Shown here piece after piece: positions 53,361-61,705 of a DNA stretch of 64,000 bases. The notes beneath the pieces are model-generated. The model saw only the letters and a program-made list of their open reading frames with translations. It was not told where the DNA came from and did not search any database. The DNA is taken from positions 118,041 through 182,040 of the forward strand of contig JAEZHI010000050.1 in the NCBI GenBank assembly GCA_023436885.1, in the 5' to 3' direction. The DNA comes from Pseudomonadota bacterium (lineage in GTDB: Bacteria; Pseudomonadota; Alphaproteobacteria; Rhizobiales; Pleomorphomonadaceae). A program made the translations under genes and the position numbers. The number at the start of each line of letters is the position of its first letter. The stretch's first letter is position 1.

Positions 53361-53759
53361 ATGGCCGACGCCCGCCTGGCGGCTTCTCGCCCGCTCTCGC
53401 CGCATCTCCAGGTCTTTCGCTTCATCCTGACCATGGCGATGTCGATCGTCCACCGCATCACCGGCGGCTTCCTCTACGTTGGCACGCTGTTCGTCGCTAT
53501 CTGGCTGGTGGCGGCGGCAAGCGGACCGGAATGGTTCGCCCGCGTGGATGGTCTCTACCAGACCTGGATTGGTCGCCTGATCCTGTTGGGCCTCGTCTGG
53601 TCGCTGATCCACCACGCGATCGGTGGCGTGCGCCATTTCATCTGGGACCTCGGCTACGGCTTTGATCCGAAGACCGCCGATCGCCTCGCCCTCTTCAATC
53701 TCGTCGCCGGGGTGGTGCTGACGGTCGTCGTCGCCGTCGCAGCCTTCGTGTTCGCCTGA
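53361..53759 (+). CDS. sdhC: SdhC, succinate dehydrogenase cytochrome b556 subunit
   Basis: This membrane anchor of complex II, 132 aa, has three hydrophobic helices. The family N-terminus RPLSPHLQVFRF, with SIVHRITGG, and the heme-ligand histidine region LIHHAIGGVRHFIWD are present. Start ATG 53361 is favoured; ATG 53343 is in frame but has no ribosome site. It binds heme b and ubiquinone together with SdhD. Confidence 0.94.
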   Translation: MADARLAASRPLSPHLQVFRFILTMAMSIVHRITGGFLYVGTLFVAIWLVAAASGPEWFARVDGLYQTWIGRLILLGLVWSLIHHAIGGVRHFIWDLGYGFDPKTADRLALFNLVAGVVLTVVVAVAAFVFA

Positions 53760-53767
53760 GGTCCGCC

Positions 53768-54160
53768 ATGAGCAAGTCTTTCCGCTTCCAGACGTCGCTG
53801 AAGCACGTTCGTGGTTACGGCTCCGGCAAATCCGGCACCGTGCATTTCTGGCAGCAGCGAGTGACCGGTGTCGCCGCGCTGCTGTTGTCGCTCGTCTATG
53901 TCGTCCTGCTGATCAAGCTGCAGGGCGACAGCTATGGCGCGGTGATCGCCACGCTCGGCAACCCCTTCGTCGCCGTGCTGATGCTCGCCTTCCTGGGCGT
54001 CAGCGTCTGGCACATGAAGATCGGCATGCAGGTCATCATCGAGGACTATGTCAATCAGCCGCTGCTGCGGGTTCTGGCGCTGATGGCCAATTCATTCTTC
54101 TCGGCGCTGGTCGGCATTGCCTCGGCCGTGGCGCTCATCAAGATCACCTTCGGAGCCTGA
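53768..54160 (+). CDS. sdhD: SdhD, succinate dehydrogenase hydrophobic membrane anchor
   Basis: This second membrane anchor, 130 aa, has three hydrophobic helices and the conserved HMKIGMQVIIEDYV segment containing the heme/quinone-site residues. The start is eight bases after the sdhC stop. The early GSGKSGTVHFWQQRVTG pattern is typical for alphaproteobacterial SdhD. It completes the heme b-containing membrane part. Confidence 0.93.
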   Translation: MSKSFRFQTSLKHVRGYGSGKSGTVHFWQQRVTGVAALLLSLVYVVLLIKLQGDSYGAVIATLGNPFVAVLMLAFLGVSVWHMKIGMQVIIEDYVNQPLLRVLALMANSFFSALVGIASAVALIKITFGA

Positions 54161-54162
54161 TC

Positions 54163-56004
54163 ATGGCCGTTGCCACTGAGACCACCGGCAGCAAGCAGAC
54201 TGCCTTCAATGTCGGCGGCCGCGCCTACCAGTTCATCGACCACACCTTCGACGTGGTGGTGGTCGGCGCCGGCGGCGCCGGTCTTCGGGCTGTGGTCGGC
54301 GCCTCGGAAGCCGGTCTTTCGACCGCCTGCATCACCAAGGTGTTCCCCACCCGATCGCACACCGTCGCCGCTCAGGGCGGCGTCGCCGCCTCGCTGGGCA
54401 ACATGGGGCCGGACGACTGGCGCTGGCACATGTATGACACCGTCAAGGGGTCGGACTGGCTAGGCGATCAGGACGCCATCGAATATCTGGTGCGCAACGC
54501 GCCGGCCGCCGTCTATGAGCTAGAGCACTGGGGCGTGCCCTTCTCTCGTACCGAGGAAGGCAAGATCTACCAGCGCCCGTTCGGTGGCATGACCACCAAC
54601 TTCGGCGAGGGCATCGCCCAGCGCACCTGCGCCGCCGCCGACCGCACCGGTCACGCCATGCTGCATACCATGTATGGCCAGGCGCTCCGTCATTCGGCGG
54701 AGTTCTTCATCGAGTATTTCGCCATCGACCTGATCATGGAGAACGGCGCCTGTCGCGGCGTGGTCGCGCTCGACATGGAAACCGGCTCTATCCACCGCTT
54801 CCGCGCCCACAAGACGGTGCTGGCGACCGGTGGCTACGGCCGCGCCTATTTCTCCTGCACCTCTGCCCATACCTGCACCGGTGACGGCAACGCCATGGTG
54901 CTACGCGCCGGTCTTGCCCTGCAGGACATGGAATTCGTGCAGTTCCACCCGACCGGCATCTACGGCGCCGGCTGCCTGATCACCGAGGGATCGCGTGGTG
55001 AAGGTGGCTACCTCACCAACTCCGAGGGCGAGCGCTTCATGGAGCGCTACGCCCCTTCGGCCAAGGATCTTGCCAGCCGTGACGTCGTCTCCCGCTCCAT
55101 GACCATGGAGATCCGCGAAGGACGTGGCGTCGGCAAGCTCAAGGACCACATCTATCTCCACCTCGACCACCTGGACCCGGCGATCCTCGCCGAGCGCCTG
55201 CCGGGTATCTCGGAAAGCGCCCGCATCTTCGCCGGTGTCGACGTGACGCGCGAGCCGATCCCGGTGCTGCCGACCGTCCATTACAACATGGGCGGCATAC
55301 CCACGAACTACCACGGCGAAGTGCTCGCCAAGATCGATGGCGATCCCGACCGGATCGTGCCGGGCCTGATGGCCGTCGGTGAGGCTGCCTGCGTCTCGGT
55401 GCATGGCGCCAATCGCCTCGGTTCAAATTCGCTGATTGACCTCGTGGTGTTCGGCCGCGCCGTCGGCCACCGTTGCGCCGAGACCATCGACAAGGGCAGC
55501 CGCATCGCCGACCTGCCGAAGGATGCCGGCGTCAACGCCCTTGAACGGCTCGACCGCGTGCGCCATGCCTCGGGATCGACACCGACCGCCGAACTCCGCC
55601 TGTCGATGCAGAAGACCATGCAGTCGAATTGCGCCGTGTTCCGCACCGGCGAGGTGCTGGAGGAAGGCGTCAAGCTGATCCACGACTGCTGGGCAGCCGG
55701 CGACAACCTCAAGACCACCGACCGTTCGCTGATCTGGAACACCGACCTCACCGAAGCGCTCGAATACGAGAACCTGATCGTGCAGGCGGTGGTGACCATG
55801 GAAGGCGCGTTCAATCGCAAGGAAAGCCGCGGCGCCCACGCCCGCGAGGACTATCCCAACCGTGACGACGGCGAGTGGATGAAGCACACGCTGGCTACCA
55901 TCGACACAAGCGCACGGACCGTCGGGCTCGATTACCGTCCGGTGCACACCTACACGATGACCTCCGAGATCGAATACATCAAGCCGAAGGCGCGCGTGTA
56001 CTGA
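54163..56004 (+). CDS. sdhA: SdhA, succinate dehydrogenase flavoprotein subunit
   Basis: This 613-aa flavoprotein oxidises succinate to fumarate in the TCA cycle. It has an N-terminal FAD-binding motif (VVVGAGGAGLRAV), the covalent FAD histidine in RSHTVAAQGG and active-site residues in the HPTGIYGAGCLITEGSRGEGG segment. The C-terminal helical domain contains RKESRGAHAREDYPNRDD. It begins two bases after sdhD. The next gene in the operon is not sdhB but a DUF3052 gene, unlike the usual contiguous sdhCDAB order. Confidence 0.96.
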   Translation: MAVATETTGSKQTAFNVGGRAYQFIDHTFDVVVVGAGGAGLRAVVGASEAGLSTACITKVFPTRSHTVAAQGGVAASLGNMGPDDWRWHMYDTVKGSDWLGDQDAIEYLVRNAPAAVYELEHWGVPFSRTEEGKIYQRPFGGMTTNFGEGIAQRTCAAADRTGHAMLHTMYGQALRHSAEFFIEYFAIDLIMENGACRGVVALDMETGSIHRFRAHKTVLATGGYGRAYFSCTSAHTCTGDGNAMVLRAGLALQDMEFVQFHPTGIYGAGCLITEGSRGEGGYLTNSEGERFMERYAPSAKDLASRDVVSRSMTMEIREGRGVGKLKDHIYLHLDHLDPAILAERLPGISESARIFAGVDVTREPIPVLPTVHYNMGGIPTNYHGEVLAKIDGDPDRIVPGLMAVGEAACVSVHGANRLGSNSLIDLVVFGRAVGHRCAETIDKGSRIADLPKDAGVNALERLDRVRHASGSTPTAELRLSMQKTMQSNCAVFRTGEVLEEGVKLIHDCWAAGDNLKTTDRSLIWNTDLTEALEYENLIVQAVVTMEGAFNRKESRGAHAREDYPNRDDGEWMKHTLATIDTSARTVGLDYRPVHTYTMTSEIEYIKPKARVY

Positions 56005-56020
56005 CTAACGGGAGGTGGCG

Positions 56021-56446
56021 ATGCCGGCAGGCTATTCCGGAACACCGCTGCCTCGGAAACTGGGATTGCGAGACGGCCAGCGTGTCGCTTTCATCGACTT
56101 GCCCCCGAACCTCGGGTGGCTGGCATCGGTTGTAGCATTTGAGAACGTAGCGCTGGAGTCAGGTATCGATGGGTTTGGCCCGGCTCGGCCGCTGGATGTG
56201 ATCCACTTGTTCACGACCCGGCGGATGCTTCTTGAAGACGGGCTGCAGGATCTCATGAACTCGATAACACCTGACGGCATGATCTGGGTTTCATGGCCCA
56301 AGAAAGCATCGAAGGTGGCAACGAACGTTACCGAGGACGTCATACGAGAACTGGCGCTACCGATTGGCCTTGTCGACGTCAAGGTCTGCGCGGTCGATGA
56401 GGTCTGGTCGGGATTGAAACTAATGGTTCGGCGCGAACTGCGTTGA
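56021..56446 (+). CDS. DUF3052-family protein inserted between sdhA and sdhB
   Basis: This 141-aa protein of a conserved family of unknown function has the typical start PAGYSGTPLPRKLGL, a middle DVIHLF and the ending ITPDGMIWVSWPKKAS then DVKVCAVDEVWSGLKLM. The start ATG 56021 follows GGGAGG. It lies 16 bases after sdhA and 27 bases before sdhB, so it is probably in the same message. By eye, its codons use more A and T in third positions than sdhA or sdhB, suggesting a different history. Domain folds of this family resemble a small methyltransferase-like core, but no active-site motif is evident. Confidence 0.82.
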   Translation: MPAGYSGTPLPRKLGLRDGQRVAFIDLPPNLGWLASVVAFENVALESGIDGFGPARPLDVIHLFTTRRMLLEDGLQDLMNSITPDGMIWVSWPKKASKVATNVTEDVIRELALPIGLVDVKVCAVDEVWSGLKLMVRRELR

Positions 56447-56473
56447 AACGACTGCGGCGAAGGAAGAAGCGAT

Positions 56474-57253
56474 ATGGTTCAGCTCACGCTGCCGAAGAAC
56501 TCGAAGATCAAGGCTGGCAAGGTCTGGCCGAAGCCGGAAGGGGCGACGCATGTTCGCGAGTTCCGCATCTACCGCTGGGACCCTGAAGACGGGCGCAACC
56601 CGAGGCTCGACACTTTCTTCGTCGATCTCGACGACTGCGGGCCGATGGTGCTCGACGCGCTTCTTTGGATCAAGAACAAGGTCGATCCGACGCTGGCTCT
56701 GCGCCGTTCCTGCCGTGAGGGCATCTGCGGCTCCTGCGCGATGAACATCGACGGGATGAATACGCTGGCTTGCACCAAGGGCATGGATGAGATCGACGGG
56801 CCGATCAAGATCTACCCGCTTCCGCACATGAACGTGGTGAAGGACCTCGTGCCCGATCTCAACCACTTCTATGCCCAGCACAAGTCGATCGAGCCCTGGC
56901 TGCACACCTCTTCGCCAACACCGGAAACCGAATGGCTGCAGAGCCACGACGACCGGCAGAAGCTCGATGGCCTCTACGAATGCATTCTCTGCGCCTGCTG
57001 CTCCACCTCTTGCCCGAGCTATTGGTGGAATGGCGACCGCTACCTCGGACCGGCCATCCTGCTGCAGGCCTATCGCTGGCTGATCGACAGCCGTGACGAG
57101 GCGACCGGCGAGCGGCTCGACAATCTCGAAGACCCGTTCCGCCTCTATCGCTGCCACACCATCATGAACTGCGCCCAGACCTGTCCGAAGGGCCTCAACC
57201 CGGCCAAGGCCATCGCCGAGATCAAGAAGATGATGGTCGAGCGGCAGATCTGA
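56474..57253 (+). CDS. sdhB: SdhB, succinate dehydrogenase iron-sulfur subunit
   Basis: This 259-aa protein carries the electron path of complex II. The 2Fe-2S ligands are C80, C85, C88 and C100 (CREGICGSC then LAC), and the 4Fe-4S and 3Fe-4S ligands lie in CILCACCSTSCPSYWW and CHTIMNCAQTCPKGLNP. It is followed after 24 bases by a terminator. It completes the sdh operon despite the DUF3052 insertion upstream. Confidence 0.96.
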   Translation: MVQLTLPKNSKIKAGKVWPKPEGATHVREFRIYRWDPEDGRNPRLDTFFVDLDDCGPMVLDALLWIKNKVDPTLALRRSCREGICGSCAMNIDGMNTLACTKGMDEIDGPIKIYPLPHMNVVKDLVPDLNHFYAQHKSIEPWLHTSSPTPETEWLQSHDDRQKLDGLYECILCACCSTSCPSYWWNGDRYLGPAILLQAYRWLIDSRDEATGERLDNLEDPFRLYRCHTIMNCAQTCPKGLNPAKAIAEIKKMMVERQI

Positions 57254-57277
57254 TCGTCGTGGCTTTTTGACTCAATC

Positions 57278-57309
57278 AAGGCGGCTCGGCACAAACCGGC
57301 CGCCTTTTT
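57278..57309 (+). terminator. Rho-independent terminator of the sdh operon
   Basis: An interrupted stem (AAGGCGGC plus CGG pairing with CCG plus GCCGCCTT) with a short loop is followed by TTTTT. It lies 24 bases after the sdhB stop. Confidence 0.85.
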
Positions 57310-57435
57310 GGCACTTGCCGCGATAAGACCGCACAGACGGCCCGCTTCCGTCCGTTTTCCTCCTCAATACCGACGGCTTCCGATGGCTTAAATGCCATCA
57401 TCACCGGGTTGTCCGGTGACCCGGAAGCCCAAAAA

Positions 57436-57588
57436 ATGTTCGTCCGCAAGTTCCTCGTCAGCCTGTTGTTCGCCGCCATCTTCGCCGAAGCTCTCGCCGC
57501 CCTCGCAGACTACGCCGCTGTGGAAAGCGCCGCCTCGATGTCGACGGTGGGAGCCATGACTGTCGCTTCCGATGCGTCGGTCTTCTGA
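57436..57588 (+). CDS. Possible small protein of 50 aa with hydrophobic N-terminus
   Basis: This short frame starts at ATG 57436 and encodes FVRKFLVSLLFAAIFAEALAA followed by a polar tail ending in SDASVF. The N-terminus looks like a signal peptide or a single membrane helix. The ribosome site (GGAAG, ten bases upstream) is weak, and a frame on the opposite strand overlaps it. It is not recognised as a known family, and its reality is uncertain. Confidence 0.3.
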   Translation: MFVRKFLVSLLFAAIFAEALAALADYAAVESAASMSTVGAMTVASDASVF

Positions 57589-57769
57589 TCGCATTTGTCG
57601 CGATTCACTGCCCAGAAAGCCATCAGCGGTAGCAGCTACCCGCCACCAACAACGGCGCAACTTTGCGTGAACCAGTCGACGGGCTTCGCCCTTAGGCGGG
57701 GTTGAACACGTCCCCTCGACACTATACCTCGCCTCTTACCGGATGGTCCTACGCCGATTCCGCCTTTTA

Positions 57770-57805
57770 GATGAATATGTTAGACTTAAGTCTAGGCTAT
57801 TCATC
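57770..57805. repeat. 36-bp near-perfect palindrome in a gene-poor stretch
   Basis: The outer arms GATGAATA (57770-57777) and TATTCATC (57798-57805) and the inner palindrome TAGACTTAAGTCTA (57781-57794) are concentric; only three positions on each side between them do not match. It lies in a 396-base stretch (57589-57984) with no convincing gene and a lower GC content than its surroundings. It could be a regulator site or an RNA hairpin. No T-run follows. Confidence 0.65.
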
Positions 57806-57984
57806 CAAAAAATTCGGAACAATGGCGCGCTTTATGCATTTAGGGTTTTCGAGAGGCGCGTCATCGGCCTGTCTCGTAAACGTCATGGAGACTCCATCGG
57901 CAAGGCGCAGAGGAGTGCCTGGGCGAATTCCTCCCGTAAGGGATGAAGGCGCCTGAGCGGAACATGACGAAGAGAGGCAGAACG

Positions 57985-58515
57985 ATGGCTTTGGCGACAC
58001 CTCCGAGCGTCAGGGGCTTGTTCAGGATGCAGACCGTCGATGTGCTGTTTCTTTGCGAAACCAACAGCGCAACCAGCTTGATGGCCGAGGCGTTGCTCAA
58101 CCAACGCGGCGACACGCGGATCCGCGCCTTCAGCGCCGGTAGCCGACCGGCCGCAGGCCTGTTGCCGGAGGCGACACAGGCGCTCGCGCAGCGCGTCATC
58201 CCAACCGATGGGCTTGAACCGAAATCCTGGACGATCTTCGCCCTCCCGGGCGGGCTCCGGCCACATATCGTCGTCGACCTCGCCACCGTGACCTGGACCG
58301 AACCGGACTGCGCGCGCCTCGCGGAATATGCGACGCTGCGCTGGCCCCTCCGCGACCCGGCCCTGGTGGAGCGCAAGGCTGACCGCCGCGCTGTGACCGA
58401 GACCGTGCTCAATGCCCTGCAGACCCGCATTTCGGGCGAACTGATGCGGCGCATCGACAGCGTCAGGCAGGCGATCGACAATGCTCAGCCGCCGGCTTCC
58501 AAGCTGTGGGCGTGA
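57985..58515 (+). CDS. Low-molecular-weight phosphatase/arsenate reductase-like protein lacking the P-loop arginine
   Basis: This 176-aa protein has the LMW protein tyrosine phosphatase fold start VDVLFLCETNSATSLMAEALLNQ and the distal WPLRDPA motif (D124). The P-loop should read C-x5-R-S, but here it is C24-ETNSA-T30-S, so the arginine that binds phosphate or arsenate is a threonine. The catalytic Cys and the Asp are kept. This suggests a non-catalytic relative or altered specificity. The start ATG 57985 follows GAGAGG; upstream ATGs at 57943 and 57964 are less well placed. No arsenic genes are nearby. Confidence 0.75.
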   Translation: MALATPPSVRGLFRMQTVDVLFLCETNSATSLMAEALLNQRGDTRIRAFSAGSRPAAGLLPEATQALAQRVIPTDGLEPKSWTIFALPGGLRPHIVVDLATVTWTEPDCARLAEYATLRWPLRDPALVERKADRRAVTETVLNALQTRISGELMRRIDSVRQAIDNAQPPASKLWA

Positions 58516-58737
58516 ATGAGCTGATCGCGCCCACTTTCACGGCGCGACCAACCAATTTTTAGGTCTTTTGCGGCTGGCCCGCAAACTTTCTTGGGCGGGA
58601 TAGCTCCGTCAAAGCAAGTGGTTGAGCCAAAAGCCGCCTCTCATTTTACGGACTTTCTCTGAGAGCCACTTCACCCCCTTGCGCTTCGACCGAACATCGC
58701 TATATTGCGCGGCCACGAGCCGGGGCGCCGGCCGTAT

Positions 58738-58827
58738 GGAGAGGTGGCCGAGTGGTTTAAGGCGCACGCCTGGAACGCGTGTATAGGGGCAACCCTATCG
58801 AGGGTTCGAATCCCTCCTTCTCCGCCA
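58738..58827 (+). tRNA. tRNA-Ser (anticodon GGA)
   Basis: This 90-base tRNA has a 7-bp acceptor stem (GGAGAGG with CTTCTCC, one G-T pair), a D arm, an anticodon loop CTGGAAC with anticodon GGA (58772-58774), a long variable arm (TATAGGGG-CAA-CCCTAT) typical of serine tRNAs, a TTCGAAT T loop and an encoded CCA end (58825-58827). Confidence 0.97.
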
Positions 58828-58951
58828 TTCTGATCAGAATGGCTCTCTTCGTACCTCCACTTTTGAGTCCGTTGATCACGCAAGGCCAGTCTTGATTCGC
58901 CAAAGGCCGGCGTGCCATCGCGCGAGAGCACAGGCGATGGCGGAGCCTTCC

Positions 58952-59830
58952 TCACTCCTGCGCCGCCCTGCGTGTTGAAACACGGGCCAAGGCTGCCCAG
59001 TCCCAATGCCCTTCGCCGTGGGCGACGCTGTCGAGATGATTGTCCCGCAACACGCTGGCAATCGGCATCGGTACCTTGACCTTTTCGGCAGCCTCCATGG
59101 TGAGACGCACGTCCTTGAGGCCGAGGGCGAGCTTGAAACCAGCCGGCTCGTAGCGATTTGCGGCAATGGCGGAGCCATAGCCCTTGTAGACGGGTGCGGC
59201 AAACAAGGTGGACGTGATCAGCTCGATGAAATCTTCCTTGGCAATCCCGTAGCCTTGCGCCAGCGCGACCCCCTCTCCCATTGCGCCAATGGCGGCCGCG
59301 ATCATGGTGTTGACCGCCAGCTTGGCAGCATTGGCTCGCTCGGGGCGGTCACCCAACATCCAGGTCTTCTGGCCCAGAACATCCAGGAGAGGCTGAACAA
59401 CCTGCAGGGCTTCGGCGTCGCCTGCCGCGAGTATGTTGAGCTGACCTGCCTCGGCAACGTTCACCCGGCCGAGAACGGGCGCTGCAACGTAGCGGACGTT
59501 CCTTTCGAGGTGGCGGCGCTCCAGATCAAGAGCGCAGGCAACCGAGACCGTCGCCATGTTGATGTGGATGGCCCCCAGCTTCATGGCATACAGCGCGCCA
59601 TCATCGATGATTACCGCGCGGGTCGCGTCGTCGTCGGACAGCATGGAAATGGTGACGTCGGCATCGGCGCTCGCCTCGCGAGGGTTGGCGGCGACACGTG
59701 CGCCTTCGGCCGCCAGAGCCGAGGCGGGCTCCGGAGATCTGTTCCACACCCGCACGCGGTATCCCGCCTTTATCAGATTTGCCGCCATGGGCTTGCCCAT
59801 CGTACCCAATCCGAGGAATCCGATTTCCAT
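58952..59830 (-). CDS. NAD-binding beta-hydroxyacid dehydrogenase (3-hydroxyisobutyrate dehydrogenase family)
   Basis: This 292-aa dehydrogenase has the Rossmann motif EIGFLGLGTMGKPMAANL and the catalytic lysine K170 in ANAAKLAVNTM. The segment usually reading DMSTVSP is here NMATVSVAC, so a residue that often contacts the substrate differs. Family members oxidise 3-hydroxyisobutyrate, tartronate semialdehyde, glycerate-like acids or imines. The start at ATG 59830 follows AAGGAAGG. It lies 53 bases downstream of a TetR gene on the same strand, with an operator-like motif in between. The substrate is open. Confidence 0.88.
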   Translation of the reverse strand: MEIGFLGLGTMGKPMAANLIKAGYRVRVWNRSPEPASALAAEGARVAANPREASADADVTISMLSDDDATRAVIIDDGALYAMKLGAIHINMATVSVACALDLERRHLERNVRYVAAPVLGRVNVAEAGQLNILAAGDAEALQVVQPLLDVLGQKTWMLGDRPERANAAKLAVNTMIAAAIGAMGEGVALAQGYGIAKEDFIELITSTLFAAPVYKGYGSAIAANRYEPAGFKLALGLKDVRLTMEAAEKVKVPMPIASVLRDNHLDSVAHGEGHWDWAALARVSTRRAAQE

Positions 59831-59849
59831 GACAATTTTCCTTCCTTTA

Positions 59850-59867
59850 TAGGAAACGATCGCTTCC
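59850..59867 (-). promoter_or_regulatory. TetR operator copy 1
   Basis: TAGGAAACGATCGCTTCC is an imperfect inverted repeat between tetR and the dehydrogenase gene. The same sequence, with two differences, recurs at 60519-60536 before tetR. It covers the region just upstream of the dehydrogenase ribosome site. Confidence 0.7.
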
Positions 59868-59883
59868 CAATTAGCCAAAACAA

Positions 59884-60510
59884 TCAGATGAGTGCGCGGA
59901 GAGCCGTGTCTACCGCCGCCTGCATTTCCTCACGGGTGCGCCCGGTCTTGCCGATTATTCGCATTCCCTGGACTAAACAAAGGAGCATTCGCGAAGCCGC
60001 GCCCGGATCGACGGTGCTTGCCAAGGATTGGTCCTCCTGACCGGCTCGAACGAGATCCGCCAGGAATGCCTCGTTTCTTTCGAGAGCGCTGATGATATGC
60101 CGCGCCACTTCGGGCTCGAAGGTCGACAGCTCGGCGGCACTGCCGACAACCAGACATCCCAAAAGGCCCTCCGCCCCTTGCGAAGACTCAACATAGAACG
60201 CGAGCGCACGACGGAGCCTCTCGCAACCAGACCCGTGAGTGCCGACAGCCTGCCACAACCTGTCGACGCGCAAGGCGCGATAACGCTCGAAGCCAGCGAT
60301 AAAGACGCCCTGTTTGTCGCCAAATGCCTTGTAGATACTGCCCTGAGCCAGCCCCATCTCGCGCGTCAGGTCTGAAATGGACGTCCCGTGATAGCCGCGC
60401 TCGGAAAATACGCGCACCGCCCGGTCGAGCGCCTGGTTCATATCGAACTCACGCGGCCGCCCACGAAGGCGATGGGAAGTTGATGCTTCAAATGACGAGA
60501 CGCTGGACAT
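59884..60510 (-). CDS. TetR-family transcriptional regulator
   Basis: This 208-aa repressor has an N-terminal helix-turn-helix (GTSISDLTREMGLAQGSIYKAFGDKQG) and an all-helical ligand-binding C-terminal domain. Start ATG 60510 is used; a TTG 18 bases upstream would be inside the operator copy. It likely controls itself and the downstream dehydrogenase through two copies of a shared motif. The ligand is unknown. Confidence 0.92.
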   Translation of the reverse strand: MSSVSSFEASTSHRLRGRPREFDMNQALDRAVRVFSERGYHGTSISDLTREMGLAQGSIYKAFGDKQGVFIAGFERYRALRVDRLWQAVGTHGSGCERLRRALAFYVESSQGAEGLLGCLVVGSAAELSTFEPEVARHIISALERNEAFLADLVRAGQEDQSLASTVDPGAASRMLLCLVQGMRIIGKTGRTREEMQAAVDTALRALI

Positions 60511-60518
60511 GTCCCATT

Positions 60519-60536
60519 TAGGAAACAATCGATTCC
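60519..60536 (-). promoter_or_regulatory. TetR operator copy 2
   Basis: TAGGAAACAATCGATTCC matches copy 1 at all but two of 18 positions, and both copies are followed by AA one base later. It lies 9 bases upstream of the tetR start, so binding would block its own transcription or initiation. Confidence 0.7.
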
Positions 60537-60657
60537 GAAATCAAGCAGCTTTTCGTGCTGGACCGGCATCTGCGTGTTGCCGCCAAGATTTTGCCTGCTT
60601 GTTGGCGGGAGCCGCGCTGACCGAGCCTCGTTGACCGGTCAGCGCCGCTATCGGTAA

Positions 60658-61623
60658 TCAGAAGCCCGAGAAAGCCCATTCCATGCGGTGCGAATAACGC
60701 TCGCCCGGCCGCAGAACCGATGATGGGAACGCCGGCTCGTTGATGGCATTGGGGTAGGTCTGCGGCTCGAGGGCTATGCCGCCGTTCTTCACGACCTTCG
60801 AGAAGGGCGAAATGATCGCTTCGGAGAAATGGGTCGCCGTATAGAGCTGGACGCCCGCTTCGGTGGTGGTCAGCGTCATGGTCCGGCCAGTCTTTGGTTC
60901 CACCAGACGGGCAGCCAGATGCAGGGGACCACGGCCGGCATCCAGGCAGAAGTTGATGTCATATTCCTCGGCGATGTTGCGAAGGTGGCGGAAGTCGAAG
61001 CGGGTTCCGGCGACATCGACGATCTCGCCGGTTGGGATTAGCGTCTCGTCGGAAGGCGTATAGTGCGACGCAGGGATTTCAACCTGGTGCCCGAGCGCCG
61101 AGCCCGCCCCGCTCAGGTTGAGATAGACGTGGTTGGTGAGATTGATCGGTGTCGGCCGATCCGTCGTCGCCACCATGTCGAGATAGAGCGATGCGCCTTC
61201 GAAACCGTATGTGGCCGTCACGTCGAGATTGCCGGGGAAACCCATGTCGCCATCCGCCGAGAGCAGCTTGAACTCGACACGGGACCCCTCGACTTTTGCC
61301 ACAGTCCATTCACGACGGGAAAAGCCGATCGGCCCACCATGCAGCGTGTTGGGCGCCTTATTGATGGGCAACTCAAAACGCTGTCCATCGAGTTCGAACA
61401 CGCCGCCGGCGATACGATTGGCAACGCGGCCGCAGATGGCACCGCCCGACGCATCGGCTCCGGGGTCGCCCGGATGGGCCGAAGACCCGATGACGACCTG
61501 CACTTCGCCGCCGTCCTTGGTCGGAATGTACAGCGCCACCAACTTCGCGCCGACCGGGCTGAGAATCGCTCTCAGGCCGCCCTCGCCCTTGATGGTCACG
61601 AGCTCTCGGTGAAGGTCAGCCAT
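60658..61623 (-). CDS. galM: Aldose 1-epimerase
   Basis: This 321-aa mutarotase has the catalytic His region INLTNHVYLNLSG and the catalytic Glu in LEPQTYPNAIN, plus RVANRIAGGVFELDG and LHGGPIGFSRREW. It converts alpha and beta forms of sugars such as galactose, arabinose or glucose. Start ATG 61623 follows GGGAGA; the ORF extends further but has no motif there. It is downstream of eda and kdgK in the same direction, as in sugar or uronate operons. Confidence 0.9.
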   Translation of the reverse strand: MADLHRELVTIKGEGGLRAILSPVGAKLVALYIPTKDGGEVQVVIGSSAHPGDPGADASGGAICGRVANRIAGGVFELDGQRFELPINKAPNTLHGGPIGFSRREWTVAKVEGSRVEFKLLSADGDMGFPGNLDVTATYGFEGASLYLDMVATTDRPTPINLTNHVYLNLSGAGSALGHQVEIPASHYTPSDETLIPTGEIVDVAGTRFDFRHLRNIAEEYDINFCLDAGRGPLHLAARLVEPKTGRTMTLTTTEAGVQLYTATHFSEAIISPFSKVVKNGGIALEPQTYPNAINEPAFPSSVLRPGERYSHRMEWAFSGF

Positions 61624-61705
61624 TTCGTTTCTCCCGAACCGCCGCAGGCAAGCCCAGCGGACATTTGCAAGCGCTCGACGCCCTCGTCGAATCCAACTGC
61701 CGGCT

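Noticed and set aside
57743..57956. Short frames of 61-67 aa around the 36-bp palindrome
   Set aside because: They span the palindrome, have no ribosome site and show no recognisable domain.
58568..58584. Stem TTGCGG/CCGCAA as a terminator of the phosphatase-like gene
   Set aside because: Only a 6-bp stem and no T-run directly after it, so too weak to call.
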